Assembly: GCA_029266495.1 (NCBI GenBank)
Contig: JAQSWS010000006.1
Location: 1 to 64,000, forward strand
Direction: 5' to 3'
Length of the DNA: 64,000 bases
From: Rariglobus sp.
GTDB lineage: Bacteria; Verrucomicrobiota; Verrucomicrobiia; Opitutales; Opitutaceae
Below are positions 52,630 to 61,414 of this stretch, piece by piece (position 1 is the first letter of the stretch; every line of letters starts with the position of its first letter). The position numbers and the translations under genes were made by a program. A model generated the notes under the pieces. The model searched no databases. It saw only the letters and a program-made list of their open reading frames with translations, and was not told where the DNA came from.

Positions 52630-55446
52630 ATGAAATTGCGCCTGCTCCTCCTCACGCTGCCGCTCGCCTCCGCCGCCCCGGCTCAAACCTGGGAGATCAC
52701 GTCTCCCGCCGCCCCGATTACCTCGGGAAGTTCCTCCTACAACTACGTGAACCTCTGGAGCACGCTGACCCAGAGCGGCGGCACGTTCAGCGCCAACTCC
52801 ATGGACGTGGGCTCGGTTGGCGCCGAGGGACGGTTCACCCTCGACGGCGGCACCGCCTCCTTCGGCACGCTGACCCTCGCTCCTTACCGCTACTCCACCA
52901 GCACGACGGCTTACGGCACACTGCTGGTGAACGGCGGCATCCTCAACGTGAACTCGCTGGTCCTCGGCAACGCCTCCTTCTCCAACCTCCAACCCCGCGT
53001 CTTCCAGCCCGGCGGCGTGGTCAACGCCGGCACGGTCACGATCGGCTACGGCAACGGCAACAACGCCGCCTACTACATCGGGGGCACCGGCACGCTCGCC
53101 ACCGGCGGCATCCAGGGCACCGGCAACTCCGGCGCCGTGCGCCTGCTCCACATGAGCGGCGGCACCATCCGCGCCACGGCCCACAACGACAACTTCATCC
53201 ATAGCACGATCAGCACCCAGGTCGCCGGCGACGGCGTGACGCTCGACACCAACGGCTTCAACATCGGCTTCCACGGCACCTTCGTCCGCGACACGGATGA
53301 CCCCCTCATCGGCGTGATCACCAAGGCCGGCACCGGCACCCTGACACTCTACGGCGCCAACACCTTCAGCGGCGGCTTCAACCTCCAGGCCGGCACCCTG
53401 TCCGTTTACGGCGACGCCAGCCTCGGCTCCACGAACGCCCCGATCCAGTTCACCGGCGGCATGCTCCGCGTCAACGGCACCGGTCTCGCCTCCCTCGGCG
53501 CGCATGCCCTCAACGCCTCCACCTTCGCCGGCGGCTTCGATATCGTCGAGGGCTCGCACACCTTCACGGTGGGCGACGCCCTCTCCGGCACCGGCACGTT
53601 CACGAAGGCCGGCGCCGGCACCGTGGTCCTCTCGGGGGCCAACACCCTCGCCGGCGGCACCGTCTCGGCCGGCACGCTCCGGATCACCGGCTCCTTCTCG
53701 GGCAATCTGACCAACAACGCCGCCCTCGTCTTCGACCGCTCCACCGCCCTCACCTATGCCGGGGTCATTTCCGGCACCGGCACCCTCACGAAGGACGGAG
53801 CCAACACGCTCACCCTCACCGGTCTCAACACCCACACCGGCGGCACCACCGTCAACAGCGGCACACTCGAACTCGCCGGCCCCTCCGGCACCGGCACCGG
53901 CGTCATCCGCGGCGCGGTCACCGTCGGTTCCGGCGCCACCTTGCTCGCCTCATCCTCCAATGCCCTCGGCTTCAACAACGAGCGCGTCACCAGCATCACC
54001 CTCAACGGTGGCACCCTCAACCACACCGCCGCCGGCGACCAGGGCTGGGGCATCGCCTACACCCTCAACGGCGGCACGATGTCCTCCAACGGCGGCGTCA
54101 GCAGCACCACCACCGCCTCGAAGTTCGCCTTCGGCAACAACACCTCCGTCACCGTTGCCGCCAACACCACGAACACCATCGCCGGCCGCGTCGATCTCCG
54201 CTCCGACGGCGGCGTGACCGACGTGGCCTTCGATGTCGGCACCGATGCCTCCCTCAACATCACCGCCGCCATCACCTCGAGCCTCGGCACCAGCCCCGGC
54301 ACCGTCGGCCTCACCAAGACCGGCGCGGGCACCCTAAAGCTCACCGCCGCCAACACCTATGCCGGCGGCACCACCGTCAACGGCGGCACGCTCGAACTCG
54401 CCGACCCCACCGCCAACGGCACGATCCGCGGCGCGCTCGTCGTCAACAGCGGCGCCACCGTCCACACGAGCACCGCCAACGCCCTCGGCTGGATCGACAA
54501 CCAGAGGGTCACGTCCCTCACCCTCAACGGCGGCACCCTCAACCACACCGCCGCCGGCGACCAGGGCTGGGGCGTCGCCTACACCCTCAACGGCGGCACG
54601 ATGTCGTCCAACGGCGGCACCAGCAGCAGCACCGCCGCCTCGAAATTCGCCTTCGGCAACAACACCTCCGTCACCGTCGCAGCTAACACCGCGAACACCA
54701 TCGCCGGCCGCGTCGATCTCCGCGCCGACGGCGGCGTGACCGCCGTGGCCTTCAACGTCGGCGCCGACGCATCCCTCGACATCACCGCCGCCGTCACCTC
54801 GAGCCTCGGGGCCGGCCCCGGCACCGTCGGCCTCACCAAGACCGGCACGGGAACCCTGACGCTCACCGGCCTCAACACCTACACCGGCGCGACCACCGTT
54901 TCCGCCGGCTCGCTCATCGTGAACGGCTCGCTCGCCAACACCGCCGTCACGGTCGCCTCTGGCGCCACCCTCGGCGGCTCCGGCAGTATCAGCAGACTCA
55001 CTACACTCGCGAGCGGAGCCCGCCTCGCCGCGGGCAACAGCCCCGGCACGCTCACCTTCACGGACGGACTCGCGCTCAATAACGGCTCCATCCTCGACTT
55101 CGAACTCGGCGCGACCAGTGATCTCATCGTCGTCTCCAGCGGCACCCTCTCCGGCCCGTCATCCGGCACCGTCACGCTCAACCTCACCGACTCCGGCGGC
55201 TTCACCGCCGGAGTCTACACCTTGATTGACGCGACCGGTGCGACCCTCTCCAGCATCGGCGCCACCTCCTTCGATCTCGGCACGACCATCGCCGGTTACA
55301 CCTACACCTTCGCACAAGACGGCGACCTCTTCCAACTCATCGCCACCTCCGCCGTCCCCGAACCCGCCACCTCCGCCGCCCTCCTAGGCCTGCTGGTCCT
55401 CTCCCTCGCCACCACCCGTCGTCACCGGTCAAAAGTAACCCAATAG
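52630..55446 (+). CDS. PEP-CTERM autotransporter-repeat surface protein, internally duplicated
   Basis: A 938-aa secreted protein (signal LRLLLLTLPLASAAPAQ). A long beta-helix of autotransporter-associated beta-strand repeats (TKAGAGTVVLSGANTLAGGT, TKTGTGTLTLTGLNTYTGAT) includes a tandem duplication of about 174 residues near the middle. PEP-CTERM end: VPEPATSAALLGLLVLSLAT then TRRHRSKVTQ. The last residues and the TAG stop are encoded by a palindromic repeat (55432-55454), so the C-terminus was shaped by repeat insertion. Divergent from the module 2 kinase. Confidence 0.9.
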   Translation: MKLRLLLLTLPLASAAPAQTWEITSPAAPITSGSSSYNYVNLWSTLTQSGGTFSANSMDVGSVGAEGRFTLDGGTASFGTLTLAPYRYSTSTTAYGTLLVNGGILNVNSLVLGNASFSNLQPRVFQPGGVVNAGTVTIGYGNGNNAAYYIGGTGTLATGGIQGTGNSGAVRLLHMSGGTIRATAHNDNFIHSTISTQVAGDGVTLDTNGFNIGFHGTFVRDTDDPLIGVITKAGTGTLTLYGANTFSGGFNLQAGTLSVYGDASLGSTNAPIQFTGGMLRVNGTGLASLGAHALNASTFAGGFDIVEGSHTFTVGDALSGTGTFTKAGAGTVVLSGANTLAGGTVSAGTLRITGSFSGNLTNNAALVFDRSTALTYAGVISGTGTLTKDGANTLTLTGLNTHTGGTTVNSGTLELAGPSGTGTGVIRGAVTVGSGATLLASSSNALGFNNERVTSITLNGGTLNHTAAGDQGWGIAYTLNGGTMSSNGGVSSTTTASKFAFGNNTSVTVAANTTNTIAGRVDLRSDGGVTDVAFDVGTDASLNITAAITSSLGTSPGTVGLTKTGAGTLKLTAANTYAGGTTVNGGTLELADPTANGTIRGALVVNSGATVHTSTANALGWIDNQRVTSLTLNGGTLNHTAAGDQGWGVAYTLNGGTMSSNGGTSSSTAASKFAFGNNTSVTVAANTANTIAGRVDLRADGGVTAVAFNVGADASLDITAAVTSSLGAGPGTVGLTKTGTGTLTLTGLNTYTGATTVSAGSLIVNGSLANTAVTVASGATLGGSGSISRLTTLASGARLAAGNSPGTLTFTDGLALNNGSILDFELGATSDLIVVSSGTLSGPSSGTVTLNLTDSGGFTAGVYTLIDATGATLSSIGATSFDLGTTIAGYTYTFAQDGDLFQLIATSAVPEPATSAALLGLLVLSLATTRRHRSKVTQ
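53945..54880 (+). repeat. Tandem 522-bp duplication inside the PEP-CTERM gene
   Basis: Two near-identical units encode GGTLNHTAAGDQGWG-xx-YTL-NGGTMSSNGG; for example the bases at 54001 reappear at 54523. The frame is kept. Approximate borders only. Confidence 0.75.
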
Positions 55447-55454
55447 GTTACTTT
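55432..55454. repeat. GTAACC palindrome copy 1 (overlaps PEP-CTERM stop codon)
   Basis: Arms AAAGTAACC and GGTTACTTT around centre CAATA. The TAG stop of the PEP-CTERM gene is inside it. Confidence 0.85.
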
Positions 55455-55495
55455 CCTCCTCCCGGTCTTTTTCTTTTTCCCAAAACTCACCCAGA

Positions 55496-55522
55496 CCAAA
55501 GTAACCTATTGGGTTACTTTGG
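55496..55522. repeat. GTAACC palindrome copy 2
   Basis: 11-bp arms (CCAAAGTAACC / GGTTACTTTGG) with centre TATTG, i.e. opposite orientation to copy 1. Lies downstream of the HTH gene's stop (55558, minus strand). Confidence 0.85.
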
Positions 55523-55557
55523 ATGACGGATTCCCTGCCGTTCATTCACGGGTATTT

Positions 55558-55914
55558 TCAAAGCGAGATATCCCGTCCTGCCTGTTTTTGGGCCAGCCAG
55601 TTCAAAATTTGCAGCAACGTTTCCGCCTCCGGCATCCGGCTGCCGTTTTTGAGGTAGTCACTCAAACGCTGCTTGGGAATACCCAGGAACCGCGCCAGTC
55701 GCACCTTCGAGCCATGCGGCCTGAGTTGTTCGCGAAGCAACGCCGCGCACGCGTTCCACATCGGGGTATCCTCGCCCGGACGTCGGGTGAGATACGAGCC
55801 GCGCCGACGCCTCTTGAGCTGCTTCTTCACCTGCTTCGCGCCCGCCTCCGCGGCTGCAGCCAGCAACTCGCCCAGGTCCATCCACAACTTCAATCGAGGG
55901 TGCATCGGTGTCAT
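55558..55914 (-). CDS. Small HTH DNA-binding protein (Xre-like) inside a palindrome cluster
   Basis: A 118-aa protein. The N-terminal half is helical and very basic (AKQVKKQLKRRRRGSYLTRR), the C-terminal half has a Cro/XRE-like helix-turn-helix: HGSKVRLARFLGIPKQRLSD followed by YLKNGSRMPEAETLLQILNW. It is flanked by four palindromes: copies 1-2 lie beyond its 3' end and copy 3 starts 2 bp before its start codon, so it may bind its own operator. No toxin or phage gene is adjacent. Best guess: partner protein of the palindrome family. Confidence 0.7.
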   Translation of the reverse strand: MTPMHPRLKLWMDLGELLAAAAEAGAKQVKKQLKRRRRGSYLTRRPGEDTPMWNACAALLREQLRPHGSKVRLARFLGIPKQRLSDYLKNGSRMPEAETLLQILNWLAQKQAGRDISL

Positions 55915-55915
55915 A

Positions 55916-55940
55916 TAAAGTAACCCAATAGGTTACTTTA
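55916..55940. repeat. GTAACC palindrome copy 3 at the HTH gene start
   Basis: 10-bp arms TAAAGTAACC / GGTTACTTTA, centre CAATA. It overlaps the position expected for the promoter and ribosome-binding site of the HTH gene and is a candidate operator. Confidence 0.85.
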
Positions 55941-55992
55941 CCCCGAACAAGCCGTTTTCCGTCACGCGTCCCTCCCTTTTTCCCTCAAACCA

Positions 55993-56015
55993 AAAGTAAC
56001 CTATTGGGTTACTTT
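55993..56015. repeat. GTAACC palindrome copy 4
   Basis: 9-bp arms AAAGTAACC / GGTTACTTT, centre TATTG. With copy 3 it forms an inverted pair separated by 52 bp; copies 1 and 2 form a second pair separated by 41 bp. Confidence 0.85.
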
Positions 56016-56055
56016 GTGCCGGGTCCCGGCACATCATGCGTCATCCCTCCATTCG

Positions 56056-56703
56056 TCATCCCAAGCCCAGCTGCTTTGCCCGGATCAGCAGGTCCGTGGG
56101 GCTGGGCGAGCCCAGTTTCGCCATCAGGTTCGCACGGTGAAACTCCACCGTGCGCGCGCTCAGCCCGATCAATTCCCCGATCTCGCGGCTCGTCTTGCCC
56201 GTCAACACATGCGCCAGCACCTGCTGCTCGCGCTGCGACAAAATCTTCCCCACCGCGAGCGGCTTGCCGCCTTCGCGCCGGATCGCGTCCCGAAAACGCG
56301 GCGAAAAATACCCCCGACCCGCCGCCGCCGCCCGCACCGCCTCCGCCAGCTCCTCCGGCGTGCAATCCTTCTCCAGGTAACCCTCGACTCCGCTCTCGCG
56401 GATGCGCGTCACCGCCAGCGGATCGGTGAGCGACGTGAGAATCAACGACCTCACCTCCGGTCGCATCTGCCGCACCGCGCGCACCAGCGCCAGCCCGTCC
56501 ATCCCCGGCAGGTGCATGTCCACCACCAGAAAGTTGGGCTGAAGTTCCTGCGCCAGCCGCAACCCTTCCTCCGCCGACGCCGCCGCGCCCACCACCTCGA
56601 ATTTCTCCTGCCCGTGAAACCAGTCTCTTAAAAACGCACGAAAAATCCCCTGATCCTCCACGATCAGCGTGCGCACCTTGTCATCGAAACGCAGCGCGCT
56701 CAT
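56056..56703 (-). CDS. NarL/LuxR-family response regulator (module 3)
   Basis: A 215-aa regulator (MSALRFDDKVRTLIVEDQG), start ATG overlapping the kinase stop. Receiver with FLVVDMHLPGMDGLALVRAV, HTH with LSQREQQVLAHVLTGKTSRE and LSARTVEFHRANLMAKLGS. Strongly similar to the module 2 regulator across its length, so a duplicated gene pair. Confidence 0.9.
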   Translation of the reverse strand: MSALRFDDKVRTLIVEDQGIFRAFLRDWFHGQEKFEVVGAAASAEEGLRLAQELQPNFLVVDMHLPGMDGLALVRAVRQMRPEVRSLILTSLTDPLAVTRIRESGVEGYLEKDCTPEELAEAVRAAAAGRGYFSPRFRDAIRREGGKPLAVGKILSQREQQVLAHVLTGKTSREIGELIGLSARTVEFHRANLMAKLGSPSPTDLLIRAKQLGLG

Positions 56704-58781
56704 GTGACCGCCTCCCCGGTCACGCGGCCCGCCGCCGGCAGGATCACGCTCAACTCCGTGCCGCCCGCCCCGGGGCACGACCCCGCCTCGATTCGCGCGC
56801 CCAGCGTCGCGCCGATTTCCTGGCTCAACCGCAGACCCATCCCACCGCCCTCCCCGTTGTCGCCCGCGGCCGACGCCTCGCCGCGCAACCGCGCCAGCAC
56901 CGTGGCCGGCAATCCCGGTCCGTCATCGCGCACCGTGATCCGCACCGTCTCCGCCGACGCCCGCGCAATCACCTCGACGCGGCTGCGCGCAAACTTCACC
57001 GCATTGCCCACCAGGTTCCGCACCATCGTCTGCGCCAGCACCAGATCGGTCCACGCCACCAGCGACTCGGGCACGTCAACCGTCAGCGCCACCCCCCGCC
57101 GCTCCGCCAGCGGCCGGTGCAATCTCACCACCGGCGTCACCAACCCGGTCACCGCGTGCGCCGACGACGCCGGTTGCGCGCCCGTCCGCAACCGCGCCCA
57201 CAACACGATGTCCTCGATCAAGAGCAGCATCTGGCGCCCCGCGCCCGCCACGTCGCCCGAAAATTCCCCCAGCACCGCGCCCGCCGTCTCCGCCATCGGC
57301 GAACGACTGCCACCCCGCAATTGCTCCGCCCGCTGCGTCAGCGCCGCCAGCGGACTCCGCAAGTCGTGGCCCAGTGCGATCAACATCCGGTCCTTGTCCG
57401 TGTTCGCCGCCTCGAGGTCGCGCGTGCGTTCGGCCACCTCGAGTTCAAGTTCGTCCGCATAGGCCGCCTCGATCACCCGCCGCTGCTCCGCCTCTTCGAT
57501 CAACCGCGCCTGCGCATCCGTCTTCTCCCGCTGCGCACGCGCAAACCGGTCCGCCACCGCCAGCGAGAGCAACAGCATCTCCAGCGCCGAGCCGATCATG
57601 AGCCCCATCAAGGCCGCGTTCTTGGCCTCCAGCATCCACAGCCGCACCGCCACCAACGGCAGCGAACCCGCGAACAGACAGCCGAACGACAGCACAAAAA
57701 ACCGCGCCTGCCGCGCCCCCGTCCGCCACGCCACCAGCGCCAGGATCAACACGCCCGCGTGGGTGACGCCGATCCCCGCCACCGTGGCCGGCAGCCAGAC
57801 CGCACCTTTTACCCAAGGCGTGCTGAGCGCCCCCAACGCCAGCCCCGCCATCATCACCGCCAGCCACCCCGCGATCCGGTCCCCCCGGCCGCACCGCTGC
57901 TTCAATTCCAAAAACTCCCGGGCAAAATGCGTCAGGAAAAATGCGCTCAAAGCCAGCGCCACCGTCAGCGCCGTTTCCAAGCCCGGCGAACCCAGCGTCG
58001 CCCCGAGTTCCAGCCCCCAGGCCCGCGCCAGCACGATGAACACTCCCCCCATGCCCAGATAAGCCGCATAGTAGCCGATGTCGGCCAGCCGCAGCCGCAC
58101 CCACAGCAGCACGTTGTAACCCAGCAGCGCCAGCAACCCGCCGAAGTAAACCGCCTCCGCGATGAGCCCGCGCGTCTTCGCCGCGTGATACGCCGTCGCG
58201 TCCGGCCACCATTCCAGTTGGAAAACCGGCCGTGAAAAATCCTCCGCGCGCAGATACACGACGTGCTCCCCCCGCGCCGGCACGCTCACCGGAAACGCCA
58301 CCGCCCGTCCCGGCAGCGCCTTCTCCGCCGCCGCCACGCTTTCGCCGGACACCAGGTGGAGCGCGTTGCCCCCAACGCGCTTGTCATCCCCCGCATTCTG
58401 CCGCCCCCACGCCTCCACCCGGTCCGCGAAAAAATCCACATCCGCCAGCACGCCCGCCCGCGCCTGCGGCTCCGCGTTGCGCAACGTCGCGCGCGCCCAC
58501 AGCACCGTGCCAAAGCCGCCCGTATAATGACCCGCGCCCGTCCACCGCCGCCAGGCGTCCGCCGGCAATTGCTCCACCTCCGCCCGCGTCATCACCGCCC
58601 CCGGCTTCTCGACAAAAAACTCCAGCGTCGATCCCGCCTGCCCCTCGCCCGCCCACGGCTCCACCCCGCCCCGGCTGCCCGCAAAGACCAGCAACAGCCA
58701 GCCCAGCCCGCCCGCCACGACCGCGAGCATCCCCGCGATGGGTAGCAAGGAAACGATGCGGGGGGAGTTCATTCCGGCCAT
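56700..58781 (-). CDS. 7TMR-DISM sensor histidine kinase (module 3)
   Basis: A 693-aa kinase, paralog of 50492-52507. N-terminal membrane segment, DISMED2-like extracellular domain (TVLWARATLRNAEPQARAGV), seven membrane helices (VYFGGLLALLGYNVLLWVRL to LMIGSALEMLLLSLAVADRF), HisKA LGHDLRSPLAALTQRAEQL, N-box RNLVGNAVKFA, DDGPGLP, GMGLRLSQEIG. Starts MAGMNSPR at 58781 (ATG at 58772 also possible). The divergent dyad begins 41 bp upstream. Confidence 0.88.
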   Translation of the reverse strand: MAGMNSPRIVSLLPIAGMLAVVAGGLGWLLLVFAGSRGGVEPWAGEGQAGSTLEFFVEKPGAVMTRAEVEQLPADAWRRWTGAGHYTGGFGTVLWARATLRNAEPQARAGVLADVDFFADRVEAWGRQNAGDDKRVGGNALHLVSGESVAAAEKALPGRAVAFPVSVPARGEHVVYLRAEDFSRPVFQLEWWPDATAYHAAKTRGLIAEAVYFGGLLALLGYNVLLWVRLRLADIGYYAAYLGMGGVFIVLARAWGLELGATLGSPGLETALTVALALSAFFLTHFAREFLELKQRCGRGDRIAGWLAVMMAGLALGALSTPWVKGAVWLPATVAGIGVTHAGVLILALVAWRTGARQARFFVLSFGCLFAGSLPLVAVRLWMLEAKNAALMGLMIGSALEMLLLSLAVADRFARAQREKTDAQARLIEEAEQRRVIEAAYADELELEVAERTRDLEAANTDKDRMLIALGHDLRSPLAALTQRAEQLRGGSRSPMAETAGAVLGEFSGDVAGAGRQMLLLIEDIVLWARLRTGAQPASSAHAVTGLVTPVVRLHRPLAERRGVALTVDVPESLVAWTDLVLAQTMVRNLVGNAVKFARSRVEVIARASAETVRITVRDDGPGLPATVLARLRGEASAAGDNGEGGGMGLRLSQEIGATLGARIEAGSCPGAGGTELSVILPAAGRVTGEAVT

Positions 58782-58822
58782 TTCCGTCCACCCCCGCCCC
58801 CACCGCAAGCCCGCCTCCGACC

Positions 58823-58850
58823 CAAAACCTCGTAGGCCTACGAGGTTTTG
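58823..58850. promoter_or_regulatory. 28-bp perfect palindrome in the module 3 divergent promoter
   Basis: Two 14-bp arms without spacer; the core is CCTCGTAGGCCTACGAGG. It contains GTAG-GC-CTAC, parallel to GTAG-TT-CTAC in module 2, and is 41 bp before the kinase start and 157 bp before the PEP-CTERM start. On the plus side a -10-like GATAAC lies about 27 bp beyond. Confidence 0.65.
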
Positions 58851-59007
58851 CCGGTGGAACTGCCGTTTTTCGCCGGTGAGATAACCCTCCACACACGCAC
58901 GTCTCTCCCATGCAAACGTCCGCTTCCCCTCGCGCGCTCCCCGCCTCCCCCACCCTCGCCGGCTTGCGCTTGGCCGTGTTTGTGCTCAACCCAGCCATCC
59001 GCTCCCC

Positions 59008-60147
59008 ATGAACGTCCGTCCCCTCTTTTTCGCCGCCGCCGGCACCCTCACGCTTTCGCTCGCCTCGGCCCAGGTGGACTACGTGGGCCAAATCACGATT
59101 CCCGACGGCCATGACATTGTCATCCGGCAAGGGATCAATCCGTCGTCCGCCGGCGATAGCACTCTGTATCTGGTGACCACCAAGGAGATTTATTTGGCCA
59201 CCCCCCCGGCGACAGGTAATACGTTCGCTTGGCCCAAGGCTAATAATCCAGCAAACCCCGCTGAATATATTACCTTTAAAATCACGTTCGGATCGAGCGT
59301 CCTCCTCGCCACCGCTCCCATCGCGATTAATACGGGAGAACAGGGGGGCAATCCTTCGAATATGCTGATCATGTCCGGCGTTCGCAGTGGCCTTTACAGC
59401 TTTAACCTCACCGCGCAGTCCCGCCAAAACGTCGAGACCGTGAATCCGCCGACAGGCCCCTACGATGCGATGGCCTACCAGGCGACGACGGGCAAGGTCC
59501 TGATCGCAAAAGGTAACCAGATATTCGCTCGGGGCCTCAATAATTATGAGGAACCGTGGCCTCTGCTTTTCGGCAGCACGGGCACGGGAAACACCCAGTT
59601 TGTCAACCTCACGGAAATGGCCTTCTCCGGTAACGCCTTCGGCGGTCTGCTCTTCACCCTCGACTGGGGGGACCCGAACAAGGTGGACGGGAAGCAGCAG
59701 GTGAAGGTCTTCGACATCGACGATCCCGACGGCAACTACTTCCGCTACGCCTTCGATCTGCCGGACAGCCTCGAACTCACCAATCCCGACGGTCACGGCG
59801 TGACCATCAACAACTACGGACACCTCTTCATCGCCGATGGCCGTGGCGGTGGCATGGAGTTCAGCCTCACCGGCGACCTCCTGGCCACTTTCAGTCCCCC
59901 GGCAGATCAACTCTACGGCGCCAACAACGGCCTCACCGGCTTCAATCCCGCCCCCTACGACGCGTCCCTGGATGCCACCTTCATCACGCATACCAGTGAC
60001 GGGAACCTCTTCGTCATGGATGGCGACTACGGCCTCCACTGGTATCGCGACACCGCCGCTTATTCCGTCCCCGAACCCGCCGCTTGCGCCGCCCTCGCCG
60101 CCACCGCCACCCTCGGCTTCGCCGCCTGCCGCCGCCGTCGTAAGTGA
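59008..60147 (+). CDS. PEP-CTERM surface protein, tandem copy 1
   Basis: A 379-aa protein. Signal peptide (PLFFAAAGTLTLSLASAQ), mature part with a repeated beta fold (VFDIDDPDGNYFRYAFDLPD, HGVTINNYGHLFIADGRGGG) and the anchor SVPEPAACAALAATATLGFA then ACRRRRK. The three copies (59008, 60274, 61415) share the C-terminal 220 residues almost exactly, while the first third varies. I cannot name the beta domain; the ADGRGGGMEFSLTG pattern resembles a propeller-like blade. Confidence 0.88.
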   Translation: MNVRPLFFAAAGTLTLSLASAQVDYVGQITIPDGHDIVIRQGINPSSAGDSTLYLVTTKEIYLATPPATGNTFAWPKANNPANPAEYITFKITFGSSVLLATAPIAINTGEQGGNPSNMLIMSGVRSGLYSFNLTAQSRQNVETVNPPTGPYDAMAYQATTGKVLIAKGNQIFARGLNNYEEPWPLLFGSTGTGNTQFVNLTEMAFSGNAFGGLLFTLDWGDPNKVDGKQQVKVFDIDDPDGNYFRYAFDLPDSLELTNPDGHGVTINNYGHLFIADGRGGGMEFSLTGDLLATFSPPADQLYGANNGLTGFNPAPYDASLDATFITHTSDGNLFVMDGDYGLHWYRDTAAYSVPEPAACAALAATATLGFAACRRRRK

Positions 60148-60156
60148 TCGACCCGC

Positions 60157-60230
60157 TTTAACGCAAAGATCGCCAAGTCCGCAAAGTCCCACCTCCGAAC
60201 CTTCGTGTCCTTCGCGATCTTTGCGTTAAA
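60157..60230. repeat. Long inverted repeat with 9-bp periodic units between PEP-CTERM copies
   Basis: 17-bp arms TTTAACGCAAAGATCGC (60157-60173) and GCGATCTTTGCGTTAAA (60214-60230) with a 40-bp spacer. Both arms continue in imperfect 9-bp periods (CGCAAAGAT, CGCCAAGTC, CGCAAAGTC). It lies between the first and second tandem genes. Confidence 0.8.
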
Positions 60231-60273
60231 AATCCTCCTCCGCGCGCTACTCCGCCACGCCTGCCTTTCATCC

Positions 60274-61377
60274 ATGAACGTCCGCTCCCTCTTGTTCGCC
60301 GCCGCCGGCACCCTCACGCTGTCGCTCGCCTCGGCCCAAGTGGACTACGTGGGCCAAATCGCGCTTCCCGACGGTCACAACATCGTCGTCCGGCAAGCGG
60401 TCAATCCGTCGTCCGCCGGCAATAACTACCTGTATCTGGTGACCACCAAACAGCTTTATACCTCCACCCCCCCGGCGACAGGCAATACGTTCGCTTGGTC
60501 CCCCCCAGTCGAGTTCCAAGCGGGGAACATCGGCCTCGGCACCTCGACCATCGCCATTGCCCCGGCAGAAAAAAACAATCCCGGCGGCGATCTGTTGACG
60601 ATGAGCGGATCACGAAATGCCATTTACTCCTATAACCTCACCGCGCAGTCCCGCCAACTCGTCGAGACCGTGAGTTCGACGGGAGGGATCCCCGATGCGA
60701 TGGCCGTGCAGCAAGCGACGAACCGAGTTCTGATCGCAAAGACTAACCAGATATTCGCAGGGGTTCGGGGTGATTTGGAAATTCGGCCGGATTTAACTGA
60801 AGGGACCACCCTGCTCATCGATGGCGATGGCGTCGGCACGGGAAACAATCACTTCGTCAACCTCACGGAAATGGCCTTCGCCGGTGACGCCTTCGGCGGT
60901 CTGCTCTTCACCCTCGACTGGGGGGCGCAGAAGGTGAAGGCCTTCGATATCGACGATCCCGACGGCAACTACTTCCGCTACGCCTTCGATCTGCCGACGG
61001 GACTGGAACTCAACGTCGAAGGCCACGGCATGACCATCAACAACTACGGCCACCTCTTCATCGCCGATGGCCGTGGCGGTGGCATGGAGTTCAGCCTCAC
61101 CGGCGAAGTCCTGGCCACTTTCAGTCCGCCCGAAGATCAACTCTACGGTGCCAGCAACGGCCTCACCGGCTTAAATCCCGCCCCCTACGACGCGTCCCAG
61201 GATGCCACCTTCATCACCTATACCAAGGACGGGAACATCTTTGTCATGGATGGCAAATACGGCCTCCACCGGTATCGCGACACCGCCGCCTATTCCGTCC
61301 CCGAACCCGCCACTTGCGCCGCCCTCGCCGCCACCGCCGCCCTCGGCCTCGCCGCCTGCCGCCGCCGGCGGACCTGA
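60274..61377 (+). CDS. PEP-CTERM surface protein, tandem copy 2
   Basis: A 367-aa protein, paralog of 59008-60147, from the ATG at 60274 (GTG extension at 60205 rejected because the signal peptide NVRSLLFAAAGTLTLSLASA begins at 60274). Anchor: SVPEPATCAALAATAALGLA then ACRRRRT. Compared with copy 1 the region around residues 65-150 is replaced by different loops. Spacing to copy 3 is only 37 bp, so these two are likely co-transcribed. Confidence 0.88.
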   Translation: MNVRSLLFAAAGTLTLSLASAQVDYVGQIALPDGHNIVVRQAVNPSSAGNNYLYLVTTKQLYTSTPPATGNTFAWSPPVEFQAGNIGLGTSTIAIAPAEKNNPGGDLLTMSGSRNAIYSYNLTAQSRQLVETVSSTGGIPDAMAVQQATNRVLIAKTNQIFAGVRGDLEIRPDLTEGTTLLIDGDGVGTGNNHFVNLTEMAFAGDAFGGLLFTLDWGAQKVKAFDIDDPDGNYFRYAFDLPTGLELNVEGHGMTINNYGHLFIADGRGGGMEFSLTGEVLATFSPPEDQLYGASNGLTGLNPAPYDASQDATFITYTKDGNIFVMDGKYGLHRYRDTAAYSVPEPATCAALAATAALGLAACRRRRT

Positions 61378-61414
61378 GCGCACCTCTCGTCACGGCCACG
61401 CCTGCCTTTCATCC

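Noticed and set aside
55558-55914. HTH gene as antitoxin of a toxin-antitoxin pair
   Set aside because: No second small gene is coupled to it; both sides hold palindromes and then unrelated genes.
60157-60230. Possible CRISPR-like or phage attachment repeat
   Set aside because: Only one inverted pair with short 9-bp periods and no spacers; no cas or integrase gene.
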